Assembly: GCA_963969345.1 (NCBI GenBank) | Contig: OZ017770.1 | Coordinates: forward strand, 4,101,246-4,165,245 | Reading direction: 5' to 3' | DNA length: 64,000 bases | DNA from: Turbatrix aceti | Lineage: Eukaryota > Nematoda > Chromadorea > Rhabditida > Panagrolaimidae | Part shown: piece after piece, positions 46,901 through 58,176 of the stretch | Position numbering within the stretch: position 1 is the first letter of the stretch | Layout: the number at the start of each line of letters is the position of its first letter | Position numbers and translations under genes: made by a program | Notes under the pieces: generated by a model | What the model was told of the DNA's origin: nothing | Databases searched by the model: none | Seen by the model: only the letters and a program-made list of their open reading frames with translations

Positions 46901-47254
46901 TCAAAAATCAAAGGTTGCGAAAAGATCAAACCCGCATTTGTCAGTTGTGAATATAATATGATCGACGTCTCGAGGTCTCTTTGGAACGAATGATATGCAT
47001 GTGTGATTTTCCCAATGGCGCATGGCCACTTGAAACAATCGTTGTAAATCACCTGAAACGTCTCATTTATCCCACTCTGTCAGGAGGATGTTCCCCCATT
47101 TACCTGGAAATGTCTCATTGATTATGTAAGGAATGACACCGTCTGGCCAGAGTCGCTGCGGATTGGCCACAGCAGCTCGGCGAAACCGTACAAACTGGCT
47201 TCCGCCGAAAGCTGTGGCCATCAAAATCGGCAACAGCAACTGGAACACCCGCAT
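43955..47254 (-). CDS. tld: BMP1/tolloid-type astacin metalloprotease (NAS-39 type)
   Basis: Secreted zinc protease; family members process procollagen and chordin-like proteins. Signal peptide [15 protein letters not shown], then RFRR and at once the mature astacin start [19 protein letters not shown]. The zinc site is [24 protein letters not shown] precedes it and the Met-turn is SIMHYARD (split by an intron). CUB1, CUB2, Ca-binding EGF ([20 protein letters not shown]), CUB3, EGF ([16 protein letters not shown]), CUB4 and CUB5 follow, i.e. the full tolloid order. CUB1 looks short at its start. The last exon ends with a short tail ILND and a stop at 43955. The usual prodomain of about 100 residues is missing (see findings). 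A TATA-like TATAAA lies at 47293-47288, 34 nt before the ATG. Confidence 0.95.
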
Positions 47255-47435
47255 AGCCCAAAGTCATGAAATCTCAGCGAAAGTTGCTTTATAAAAACAC
47301 AATTGAAAAAACCATGGGCAAATTAACAAGCTGATGAAAAGGAAAATAGATTGACAAAAAATTTACAGGGAAGTTCAGTTAGCAGAGAGACGGACTGAAG
47401 GATTTGAAGGGTCGTTTCACAGCACGACCTCCACC

Positions 47436-48599
47436 TTATTCTGTGGCAGTTGTAATGCGGCGCGGTCCACCACCTGGACGCGGAGGCCTGATGTATACTG
47501 GGTTTTTCTCAACAACAGCTGGCCGCCAGTAACTGAGTAAACTTTCTGTGTCAAGTTTGTCGCGGCTATCGACTTCGATCTGCAAGACAAAAGTTGCTTA
47601 ACAGAGCCCAAAAAGCATTATCTGACTAATCACCTTTTTGTCCACCTTGACGCCGCATGTATGCTCGATTTCGGTTAAGAAGGGAGCCTTGCAGCTTGAG
47701 AACAACATCAACTCCTTGATTGTGCACGTTGCAGAAGGAGGAATCGAATAAATAAAAACTAAAAAAATAACGACTGTCAATGAGACGAGGGGAAAAAGTG
47801 TTCATAAAACCCACAGACTGGAGAGTCCTCGACACTTTTCATACGGAAAAGAGAATAGCGAGGCTTCTTTCTCGTTATGTTTTGGCCCAATTGGTCGGCG
47901 TCGAGCTGATCTTTGTGGCTCTCAAGTTTGATAGCCTCGTTCAGAGTATCCACGGAGAGCTGGATAAAGTCAATAGCTCCCGAGGCGAAGCTTTTGAGAA
48001 GGGCAGTGGCATCTTGATCAATTGGAAACTGTACACCTCGTAGAGCTTGGGTTGCTTTCATAGCCAACGGCAGGGCAACGCGGTCCTTGTGAACCGAATG
48101 CATTTCCCGTTCGATTGAAGTTAGGGGAGCAGTCTCGTCATCCCGGCCAACCGGCTTCTGGAGACGAGGCTCGAAGATGCTGAGATTGAGCTCGTGTGTG
48201 CTGGCAACTTGGTACTCGCCGCTGAAGTAACTCAGTCCAAAGTCCTGCTTGAACGAGGCCTTCGTCGCTGCAAGCACCATCTTATCGCGCGCGGAAGCCT
48301 TGTCGTCAGCAAAACTGAAAAAAAACAATCGATTGCTTAAATACACACTGCATGACACGCATGACAACTCACCAGATAAGTATCCACCTGTCATCGATCT
48401 TGAAGATGACAAAGCATGGCTCGTAGGAATCCAAGCAGTTTGGCAGATCCCGCTGCCAATCAGCTCGCCAGTCCTTGCTCGGAGCAGTGTGATAGTTGAC
48501 TGTTAGGCGCTCCTTCTTGATTACAATCTTGCCCAGACGAACTTTTCCAGCCTTGCAATCTCCAAAGAACTTGAACAATTCCTGATCGGCTGAAGTCAT
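47436..48599 (-). CDS. TWF: Twinfilin
   Basis: Actin-monomer-binding, capping-protein-binding protein with two ADF-homology domains. Four exons with introns at about 48373-48317, 47817-47761 and 47634-47583. ADF-H 1: ELFKFFGDCKAGKVRLGKIV, CFVIFKIDDRWILI, then KMVLAATKASFKQDFG. The linker has APLTSIEREM (the twinfilin APLT motif). ADF-H 2: GVQFPIDQDATALLKSF, RYSLFRMK, VFIYSIPPSATCTIKELMLF and KAPFLTEIE. The basic C-terminal tail (RPPRPGGGPRR) matches the capping-protein/phosphoinositide-binding tail. It starts MTSADQELFKFF at 48599. It lies 181 bp upstream of tolloid on the same strand. Confidence 0.95.
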
Positions 48600-49133
48600 G
48601 ACGTTGTGACTAAGAAGACGTGAAACGTCAAAAACACACCTCTAATCCCACTCGGGCAAGCCATGGTGAACCCAAACAAGTTGACGACTGGCAGCAAGCA
48701 CAAAGCTGTCTGCACACGCTGGCTATAAAACACTCAAATTGTAAATATTCGTTATTTTTTTCGTTTAACAATGTTAAACCACGATTTTTTAACAGAATGA
48801 GGGCAATAAGCTTAAACAACCACTCGGCACTTGTTCCTCCCGGCTGACTGAATATGTGCAAAATCGATTGGGTCGCAATGCGCCACGGCCGCAAGCACAG
48901 TCACAGAGCGACGCTGCGTTCGCGACTGCAACGTTTCGCCAAAAGGAAACCGCGACAGCAGCAGCCCTAGCGCTCGGACACACCAAGACTTTTAAAAGCC
49001 GAGGTCCATCGCTTATTGTTTGTATTTTTGAAAATGCAGTGGTCGACGAAAAGTGAGAAGACTTCTTGAACATTTTGCAAACGAATATTGACGAAAAAAC
49101 AAGCTAAGTCGGATATAGTATGGTTGTTTATTT
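48600..49133. promoter_or_regulatory. Region upstream of twinfilin
   Basis: No supported gene. It presumably holds the twinfilin promoter and the 3' end of the next minus-strand gene. Confidence 0.35.
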
Positions 49134-49834
49134 TTAGACATGCGCGATTTTAAGTAATACAGCCATCGATAGCGCGAATCTTGAGTTAACAGTAAGTGAG
49201 CTACTGCGACACGAAAAAGGGTAAAAGAAGTCTGAAGGCAAGTGGAGGTTTATCGTAGGGAGCACTTTGTAAATGGGAGTCATTTCGGAGGGTTTAAGCA
49301 GGTCCTGGTTGCGAAGACGTTCGCGTTCAAAGTAGACTGTGTGCAGGAAATTGCCGTTTATAATTGTCATGGTAAACAATGTAACTTGGTCTATGTCTTC
49401 GACGCAGACTTTTCGCATTTTTCTTATATTCGGCCATGGAGCAGTGAGGTTTTGCTGAAAGAACAAAAATCATGAAAAAGAAATAAAAAGAGGGTTGTTC
49501 CCAACCGTAAAAGTGGCAGTGAAATTGTTAGGATTGCTGTCGTCGCACATAAAAAAATTCATGAGGCGTTCGACCAGGGTATCCATAGGTATGCTTGATC
49601 TAAATTTTTCTGAATAGTTTGGGGATACGGAAAAGGAAAAGAAGCGTACATGAATTTGCAGGCTGCGAATGCGCTGTCATGTTCTTCTGTAATCAAGCTC
49701 ACCAAGTTGTCACCGCAGTCTTCGAAGATTCCCTGACTATCCTCAGAAATCTTGACATAATCGCTTAATGACTGACAGTATACACAGGTAGTAATCAATA
49801 AAATCAAGAAGTACACTTTTTCAGGTTGAAACAT
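49134..49834 (-). CDS. Secreted protein of unknown family
   Basis: The first exon starts MFQPEKVYFLILLITTCVYC, a clear signal peptide. It continues with DYVKISEDSQ, Cys residues and FPFPYPQTIQKNL. To stay open the frame needs a small intron (about 49577-49540) joining IPC to NPNNFTATF, and a second one (about 49507-49458) to QNLTAPWPNIRKMRKVCVED. The last exon (VTLFTMTIINGNFLHTVYFE, FERERLRNQD) ends at 49134. Two or more N-glycosylation sequons (NFT, NLT) fit secretion. No family recognised; exon 2 is uncertain. Confidence 0.55.
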
Positions 49835-50040
49835 CGAAACTCGTTAAGCAAGCGAAGGACATTTGACCGCACGAAATGTTGTCATGGCAGCCGGGCGTTT
49901 GCTTGCTTATTGACAAACACAGTTCAATCGAGGGAGGATAGTTCTGTTCCATAAGGGGTGAACTCGTGCACCTTTATTCGCTTTACATACATCCACTGAA
50001 CAACACAGGAGTACAAAATGAAGCGTATACGAGGGACAAA
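49835..50040. other. Short intergenic space
   Basis: Promoter of the secreted-protein gene and 3' end of the methyltransferase gene. Nothing else was seen. Confidence 0.35.
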
Positions 50041-51063
50041 TTAAGATGTCTCTTGTGATTTTTTCCAACAAGCGGCCGCGTAAAGCTTCTCACGGGTGAG
50101 GTAGTTTTTGTGTGCCTGGGTACCGGGAGCACTGTAGGTTTCCCGAATTGATGCCTGAAACATTCTCACGTACCATGGTGCCTGAAATATTAAAATTCAA
50201 TCAAATTAAATATTTTTTTGGTGATAAACAAACCTTTTCCAGCAGTCTGTCATAGTTCCTGGAGGTATACTCGATCCCTCGGAGCACGCCTTCCGTTATG
50301 TTTTCATAAACTACGAGACTCATATTTGCTTTGTGGCCCTCTTCTAAGAGATCTATAATCTGCAAAACAAATGGAAGCGTAAAAATGCATAAAAAAAACA
50401 ACGGATAAAAGCTTTACCTGATTATTCATCCGAATATCAGCCCAACAAAAGAATCCATCTGGTTTGAGCACTCGGGACACCTCACTGAAGAACTTTGAAA
50501 TGTCTTCGTACAGATGGCTGCTTTCAACGTTGATGACCAAATCCTGGCTACTGTCTGGAAGCGGAATACTCAGAGCATCGCCATAAATTATGCTGCCGGT
50601 CTTTGCTGTGTTGATTCGATCAATTCCAACTATTTTGTTTATCTCAGGGTGAGCTCTAAAAATGGAAATAAATGCTCTGAAAACAGAAAATTTTGGTTGC
50701 GTACCTCTGAATCCACCTAACACCACCGCCCAAACCACATCCGACTTCCAAGACGTTAAATTTGTCAAACGTAGGATAACTGGGAGCCAGACTGAGAGTT
50801 TTTTCATACAAATGACAGTGAGCGCGTGATGCATCACTGGGCTCAATTAGTTGATCCATGAGCTGCCGTATCTGAGGATGTTCCTCGATTTCTGGCAGGT
50901 CTTCAGACTTACCATTCGGCATTTTGGTTGAGTATCCAAGATTCATGAATTCAATATTATACTGCTTGGGTAGTATCATCATTAAGGGATATATGACAAA
51001 ATTATTAAAGATATAATAATACACTTCAACAATAACAACTAACAACCGTTCCCACCACTGCAT
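50041..51063 (-). CDS. Class I SAM-dependent methyltransferase, membrane-anchored
   Basis: Four exons on the minus strand with introns at about 50704-50655, 50418-50360 and 50232-50183. The N-terminus MQWWERLLVVIVEVYYYIFN is hydrophobic, suggesting ER or lipid-membrane anchoring. Motif I is FNVLEVGCGLGGGVRWIQ, the acidic loop KIVGIDRINTA, motif post-I GDALSIPLPDSSQDLVINVE and the motif after it RVLKPDGFFCWADIR. The arrangement (NLGYS before the domain, GCGLGGG) resembles the phthiotriol/sterol-type methyltransferase clan found in nematodes and bacteria. The substrate is probably a lipid but is not determined. The ATG at 51063 is preferred; further upstream the frame has no ATG. Confidence 0.85.
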
Positions 51064-51231
51064 TTTGAGACAGAGTTGGTTGGTGACTGCAGCGCAAAAC
51101 ACCGCACTGTTCAATACGTATAGGCATCTTTAAATTGACCGCAATTGAACCAAACACGTTTTTAGTCGTGAAAAAAAGGCGATAGACATACAATGATTGT
51201 TGCTATTTACTTTTGGCCATGCAAAATCCTT

Positions 51232-51603
51232 TCATTTTTCAAAATCCAAGTGTCGCTCGGAGCCGTGATAGGAATCATCCAGTGTCACTTCTCCGGTCCA
51301 AAATGATCGTGTCATCCATACAATAACAAATGTCCAACTGAATAATGCCAGAAGACCGAGATAATACATCCCGTCGTCCATGCGTTTGTGAGCCATGTCT
51401 TCGAGCTCGTGCACTGCGAGATCAGCATTGTTCATGGCTGATATCAGTGATGAACTACTAGATAGAGCAAATCTCACAGCGTACAATCGACTGCAAATTG
51501 CAGAAGAAAAATTGCAGAAACGCAGGGTTCGGGCAACGCAAGTGAAGAACAAATGAAGATCGCGTGCCGTAGACGAATTTGCCATAAAACAACAAGCATT
51601 CAT
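51232..51603 (-). CDS. Small single-pass membrane protein
   Basis: Single-exon frame. The C-terminal 67 residues begin MNNADLAVHELEDMAHKRM, contain the membrane span YYLGLLALFSWTFVIVWM and end in an acidic tail. The ATG at 51435 is one possible start; a longer frame from 51603 adds a Ser/Arg-rich leader that could be a mitochondrial presequence. No family recognised. Confidence 0.5.
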   Translation of the reverse strand: MNACCFMANSSTARDLHLFFTCVARTLRFCNFSSAICSRLYAVRFALSSSSSLISAMNNADLAVHELEDMAHKRMDDGMYYLGLLALFSWTFVIVWMTRSFWTGEVTLDDSYHGSERHLDFEK

Positions 51604-51963
51604 GAAGGGCTCTCCTTTGTTCTTATGAATAAGAATAACATGCTGCCAGAAAATGTGTATGAATAGGCATTCAAATATGAAAACACATTAAAAACGTCTT
51701 TGATAGGCTTTCCATAACCCTTTAACTAAGACGTCACAAGTGGTGCTCGGAGGCAATTTGTTGGAATAGAACCCTTCTAGGAGCCCTCAATTCGCTAATT
51801 ACGCCATAATTCTGATCCCAAAGGCAAATTAAGAATGTTTGCTAACAATTAGTGATACTAAAACTACAAATTTCATTAAGACATAACAAAGTTCAACTTA
51901 AAAAAACATCAACAAATATTAAATTTGGTAATCAAATCAGCAAGCAAGCGTTTTTTGACGTAC
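51604..51963. other. Intergenic region
   Basis: No coding or repeat signal seen. Confidence 0.35.
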
Positions 51964-52670
51964 TTATCGTCGACTACGATTATATCTTGCTCGTTGGAAA
52001 ATTCGCTTAAAATACGGCAGAAGAACAATAATCAACGCGACGTTGAGAGCAAGGGAGACGTACAACGTCATGATCCAGCTTTTTTGAAAGTGGTTGCACG
52101 GCAAAGGGCAGCTAAACAATAGTCTGTTTATATTATCTGCGTGCTATACGACGCAACAATGCAACATACCTGTAGTGCGTCATCCATGAAATCAAACCAT
52201 CTGAATTCTCAGCTACACAATTTATCAATTTTTTTGCAGCTACAGATACGACTGTCGAATTAAGTGGGTCATTGTGAGTTAAGTAACTTTCTAAATTAAC
52301 GATTTTAAAAACTGTTACAAACTTATCCCTAAAATTTTCTCTTACGCATTGTTTTGTTGGCATCTGTCATTTCGGCAGCAAAATTTTCTTCGTAATTTTT
52401 GTCCTGTCGTCTGTGCCACTGATCGATGTTCATCTGAACAGCTACGTATCGGCGCATCTGGGAAATCAATGATTTTTCATGGAAGTAAAGCACCTCATTC
52501 CAGCAACCACCATCATAGCCGCACGTTGTCCTAAACAAACATTCAAAAATAACCCGAACTACTAATGCAAAAACTTACGAGCATCCCTTTACTTCTGAGT
52601 TATCACCGATCTTGTAAATCTCGGCAGCGGCACGTCCTGCCAAAAGTGGAATAAAAATTAATAACAGCAT
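51964..52670 (-). CDS. Type I membrane glycoprotein, Cys-rich, unknown family
   Basis: Four exons; introns about 52578-52531, 52351-52297 and 52168-52111. Signal peptide MLLLIFIPLLAGRAAA, then a luminal part with KGCS, TTCGYDGGCWNEVLYFHEKS and QMRRYVAVQMNIDQWHRR, an NKT sequon, and a second exon pair with KLINCVAENSDGLISWMTHY and SCPLPCNHFQKSW. The membrane span LYVSLALNVALIIVLLPYF is followed by a short basic tail RIFQRARYNRSRR. Even Cys count suggests disulfides. No family recognised. Confidence 0.65.
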
Positions 52671-55600
52671 GCTTTTACTGCGCTGCTTTCATTGATCGGA
52701 GGATGGGTTGCCGTTATCGCGACGCACTGACACCTACTTGTCCTTGTTATCGTCCTTTTTATGCTCATGTGCGGCTTTTTGAGCAATATTGCTAAGTTCT
52801 TTATACGTGATACAAATTATTTTTGTCTGATTTGCTCGATGCCGATAACAGGCATTAATTTTTTTTTAAATTGATATATGTGAGAAGCGTGTTCTAAACT
52901 TTCATGACGAAATGTAGTAGCCGACAGTGGTTTCCAAAGTTTGTTGGACTTATTTTTGAAACTTGCTCATTTTTTTCATTCATTTATTCTCTAACTCGTA
53001 CGCACCATATCATACAACACTACAATGAACAGTCAGAAGGTGATGAAGATGATGATGGCGACTCGTACGTAGAGGGGCCCATCCGGAACGGATGTCTTTG
53101 CGATACGTGCACCCTGAGTTCGCAGCTCTTACAGGGGACGGGACGTGTTTTTGGTGTGGTGTGTTTTTCGATTGGATGATGACGAATGAGAATGAGTTGT
53201 AGAAGACCGCTGCGCCCAAGCGGGCTAATAATCTTTTTATACTCTTCTGTTTGTGCTTGCTCAAATCAAGCTAATAATTTTAAAGTTCGTTATTTTAACG
53301 TTCTGCTCACAAATGTTGCATCAATATTCTAAATTTATTCAATTATGAATAAAGAGCGCGTTGAAATATTTTTTATAGTCTTTTTTTTCGTTCGATTATT
53401 TTTTTTATTTTTTCGGTTCATACTCTTCTGTTTGTGCGAAAAAACGATTGATTGGCTGTTAAACCAGTGATAGAAAAGTGCATTAGTCTGAGATTTGAAG
53501 GGTCAAATAAATGTTTATTTTTTTCGTATTTTTTTGAATATCCAGTTTCATTTTTTTTATTTATGCGTCATTTATGTATGGATTTCTTTCCGATGTCACA
53601 AAAATTATGAATATCATAATAGGCTTTTTACGCATACATTTTTCGGTTTATATTACTACCTGGTTGCGGGGATTTCCGCATGTCTTACTTAGTCAGCAAA
53701 AACACCTTTAAGTGTCATATGCTAAAGCGCTCCCTTATTTTGGTATCCCTTGCCTGGTTTTCTTTACCGTATCAAAAGTGTGTACTCTTAAGAAGTTTTT
53801 TTTTCTTCTTAAAATATCAGTTTTACTTGTTGGCTAACTTGTTTTTACTCTTCATAGCAGAATTATTAACGAACTTTGACTGGCATATTACCTCGACCAG
53901 GACAGCTGCTATTACCTGTTTTTTTGTATCTCAACATTCTTATAAACGAGAAGTTAAGTTAATACAAAATTACACTTGAGTTCTTCCGTGTTTTGAAGGG
54001 TACAAATTAGCGATAATTGTATTATATTATTTTTTATATCTGACGGCAGTAAAAAAATTTGAAGAGCTCGTTTCACGTAATAATTGACGGTTTGCCTCCC
54101 GTCATAATCGAAAACCCAGCCGTTGCGTCTCCAGACTGTTGAAATTTTATTTTCGAAAAAATAACAAAATGTCAGTCATAATGCAGACTAATGATGAGTT
54201 AGGGCGCAATAAACACATTTTTGGGGTCCTATTTTTCAAGTTCTGGAACTTTTTTTTTCAAAAGATTTGACAAAAGCGTTAAGGCAAACGCACTTTTTTC
54301 GCTCTAGTGATTTTAAAAACCACGGCTTCCATTCTAATAGCCGTACTGCCCAGGTTGTTTTTTTGACCAGAACAATTTGTAACACGTGTGAATCTGAAGA
54401 TTGCTTGATAGTTTGTTAGATTTATTTTGATGTATGTACCATTGTTTTTATAGTCCCTTGGTCGTAGTTTAGCTGTGCTTTGGTGGTCATGCCACTTTTT
54501 ATGTTATCCCAAAAATCCATAGCGACAACAAATTCCCGTAGTTTCAGAAAAAAACCTTTGCTTGCCTATGGATACCACAAGTCGTTAGGGACGATTAACA
54601 AAGAAGCTGGCTTACTAAATTCACACTCATTGTAAAAAATCTAAACATTATGTATATGTACTTCGGTTGTCTACACTGATAGCCGTTAAGAACCTTAATT
54701 TTTCTGGTGACGTCAAATAGAATACGAAACGTGTAATATTCTCAGCGCTTTTTTTCGACAACTGAGCTTTTTTTAAACTGTTCATGCCTCGTTTGCCGAG
54801 ATTTTACATTTTTAAACCAAGTTGTTAACATGGGCCTCTGAACAATTGGATCACGGATCGTTAACGTTTTTGGTTTTTTTTATCAACAGAGCTAACCTAT
54901 CACCAAAGGTACAGCCAAACGACTGGTCTGCGACTTTTCACAGCTTTGATGCACTAAGTAAGCACCATTTGGCAAGTACATGTTCTTGATCTTCTCGCCT
55001 CATTGTCTCTTGTCCAGTGTCATCCTCTCAATTGACAGAATATATATCAAGCCAAAATGAAGGACAAGCAACTGCCGGAACGGGGCGTGGCATTAAAGAG
55101 CCTGCAAGGCTACGCATTTTTTTGAAGTCGTTCATGTAATGACGGCTTTGCTGAGTTGGTGTTGGGTGAGCTTTTTTAACTCTTTTTGAGAAGACACATT
55201 TGCCACTTAGTGAAAGCAATTTAAACATGGACTAATCACCAGACGTAATGATGTATTTGACAAGAGGCAGTGTTGCGTTCGCGCATAGTTATGGTATTTA
55301 GTTTAAATCACAAACTGCTACAACATCTATAAAATCATGACGATTGGTCACCGGTCTCGAACTCCTCGGAGCAAGGTAAACGGAGAAGGGCATTTTTGAT
55401 TTATCCATTTATACGCTTTTTTTTCCTGAAAAAATTTAAATCTTTCTCAAGACTTGATATTTTTTGTTGTGGATGCTCCTTGAATGCATCAATTAATTGC
55501 GCGAGTGTTTGTGCTTGTACTCACGTTCACTTATGTAAAATTTTTTACACTGATTGTATTCTTGTGGTTTTTGATTCTTTTTAATTCTTTGCTCGCTGCC

Positions 55601-58176
55601 AATATATTCTTTTCAATTTTTTTGTTTACGTTCTTTCTTGAAGTTCCATATTCTATGTACAAATTGCTCTTCGATTGTCTACGGCGGAACATTATGTTTC
55701 CATTTTTAAACCGCGAATACGTCAAATTACGGTATTGGATTTCGCTTCACTCATTAAATGAATATTTAAAAAATCAATTTATCACTAGCGATTCAACAAT
55801 GGTGGTTGCGATAGTTTTCTATTGCCGACACCATAAATATACATACTACAGTGCAATTGTAGAACAGAGGAAGTTTTACATAATTTCTGGTTTTGGTGAC
55901 CCAATGTTTTTGTTTTTCTCTCTCACGCACAAACAATATAGGTACAAATTTTAATCACACACACAATTATCCAACTGGACTCTTTTTGTAGTCATTTATT
56001 GTTTCTGATGGATACTTCAAAGTTCCACGACTTGTAACACGACACAAGGACACTCTTAACGTTATCCATCGAGTAATTTGGTCGTTGTTAGCTTGTCGTG
56101 AGCATGTCGAAGCCACATTGCATTTTTGATGACAAAAATACGCAAATCAAACAGCTGGCATACTTTTTTTTTGCCAATTAATTAGTCATACAAATCTTGA
56201 TCAGAAATATATGGCACTCGCGCTGCACTAGGTTTACTGCGAGGGAGTAACAAGTATGTGTTTGAATTATTTAACAACGTTTGACATTTAAAAAGAAAAA
56301 AATTTGAGGGGGCCTTACATTATAAAACCCCTTGTTTGGTCACCGAATCATCGCCACTTTTTTTTGCAGCAGTGCATTTGTTAGCGTATACGACGTATTT
56401 TAGCGGAAAAAGTTTCCTTCATTGTTTGAGTCGGTCTATTGAAACCGAGGCGTTTGTGTTAGCTACATGAGATAAAACAACAAAAAAATCGTTGCCCAGA
56501 ATGCATTGCTCCACTTCTCGACAGGCCTACCCCAATCCTGAACATCTAGTTAGTATCCCGTATGTTCTATGATTACTGCATTTTTTTCTGTACCCTAAAT
56601 TTTTTTACGAGATTAAAACGTGCCTTCTGTTGGTTTCGTTGGTCGGCATTGTGCCACAAAATTATTATTTGACACTCGTATAACATACCCCAATTCTCTG
56701 CCAAAACAAGTATTTCCGCCTTTTTTATGAGCTTTTTCTATCTACGTTTTGTCAGAAAAAAAAACTTAGAGAGTTACAAGGATAACTGTTTAATGGGGTA
56801 CACAGAGTTTTTGTCATTGTCAATATTCAAAATGTCTTTTGAACAAAAAATGTATATTGAAAGAGAGCTTCGAAACTGGCCATACTACTTATTTGGTGCC
56901 TAACAGCTTTTTTAAAGCAGTTTTATGAGTCACTAGAGGACTGACGATTTAACAGGAGACATAAAATAATACTACAATATTTTCCTTTTTTTTCAACAAA
57001 AAAATCAAAGCATATGGAAGTGGTTGCGAAAATTTTGACGATGTATAATACACTTTTCTACAGCGAATAAAAAGAATAACAAATATACAAAAAACAGAGA
57101 TAACTGAAAGCCAGTTGCCAAGGAAGAAATTTGGTTTTTTGCATTGTTGGGGGAAAATTACATTTGTTACTTTCTTTCAGTAATACGTGTCCAGTCCCGG
57201 GGTTTTGTAACATTTTTTCCTTGTTCCGTCAATCGTTAAATTCCTTTTGGTATAACGATACCAAAAAAATGCGCTATAGCGTTCCACTTAAAGCGGTAAG
57301 CCAAAAAAAATTGGTGTTGTGACTTTAATTTCGGGGGCCCTCCTTATCCTATTCTTCTGTGTTCTGGAATTAACAACGAAATGGGATAGAGCAGGCAACA
57401 ACAACGTTTATTTGGCCCCCAAAGAGTGAGGAAAGAAACATTAACTTGATTTTGTTACAAATCATGCCGCTTTGGATAAATAGCGGGATTGATGCTAAAT
57501 GACGTTCAAATTTTTGTTATGCTTGATTGTTTTGCGTTCAGTACAATGGCAGTGGTAGTTTTCGTTCTCACAGGGTCCAATGCATGGTCTTTTTTTCTGC
57601 AAGCTATTGTTAGCCTTAGTTTCTCTTTGACAGGATCATTCATAAAACAATATCACTGATAGAAGCTATTTTTATGCTCGCTTACGTGAAAAAAAATGAT
57701 TCTTGCTCACAGAAACGTGTGTGATTGAGCAAGACCCTCAAGCGGGAGTTTAGTAGTTTCTGTACTACACGGTGTGTGAAGCATGATGTGGTGAAGTTTA
57801 TTTTCACGCTGTTGGAACGCTGATTACTCATACAAGAATGCTTTGCTTTTTTTCTATTTTTCTTTTTAACTATTGTCATTGTGATTTGCACACAAAAAAC
57901 GTTTCATCCTTATAGTACTATTACGATGTGGCTCTTTTTTCTATCATGTGAATGTGAATTAAACACTTTTTCTTCCTTTTAGTGTACGGCATTTTGAAGG
58001 TCCTTTTGTTGTTGACTTTTACGTATTTCATCTATAAAACATTTAACGCATTAATTGATCCCGTTTTCATTGTTATCAGTAAAAAAAAATTTCCTTCCTT
58101 TTCTGCCTGTTTCGGCATCTATGATTTTCGTAGCCTACATAAAAATATATTAAATCCATTTTTTTAGAGTCTCGAG
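52671..58176. other. Gene-poor AT-rich region
   Basis: About 5.5 kb with no gene that can be supported. Long T-runs occur throughout. One open frame (55484-55954) is listed separately. This region must contain the adenylyl cyclase promoter or outron. Confidence 0.5.
55484..55954 (+). CDS. Hydrophobic open frame, doubtful
   Basis: A 156-codon frame in AT-rich DNA, beginning MHQLIARVFVLVLTFTYVKF with two or three hydrophobic segments and a more polar second half (LNREYVKLRYWISLHSLNEY). No homology, splice or promoter support. It could be a chance frame or a receptor fragment. Confidence 0.15.
   Translation: MHQLIARVFVLVLTFTYVKFFTLIVFLWFLILFNSLLAANIFFSIFLFTFFLEVPYSMYKLLFDCLRRNIMFPFLNREYVKLRYWISLHSLNEYLKNQFITSDSTMVVAIVFYCRHHKYTYYSAIVEQRKFYIISGFGDPMFLFFSLTHKQYRYKF

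Noticed and set aside
53495..53979. Hydrophobic plus-strand frames
   Set aside because: Poly-T-driven Phe/Leu runs without splice signals or homology.
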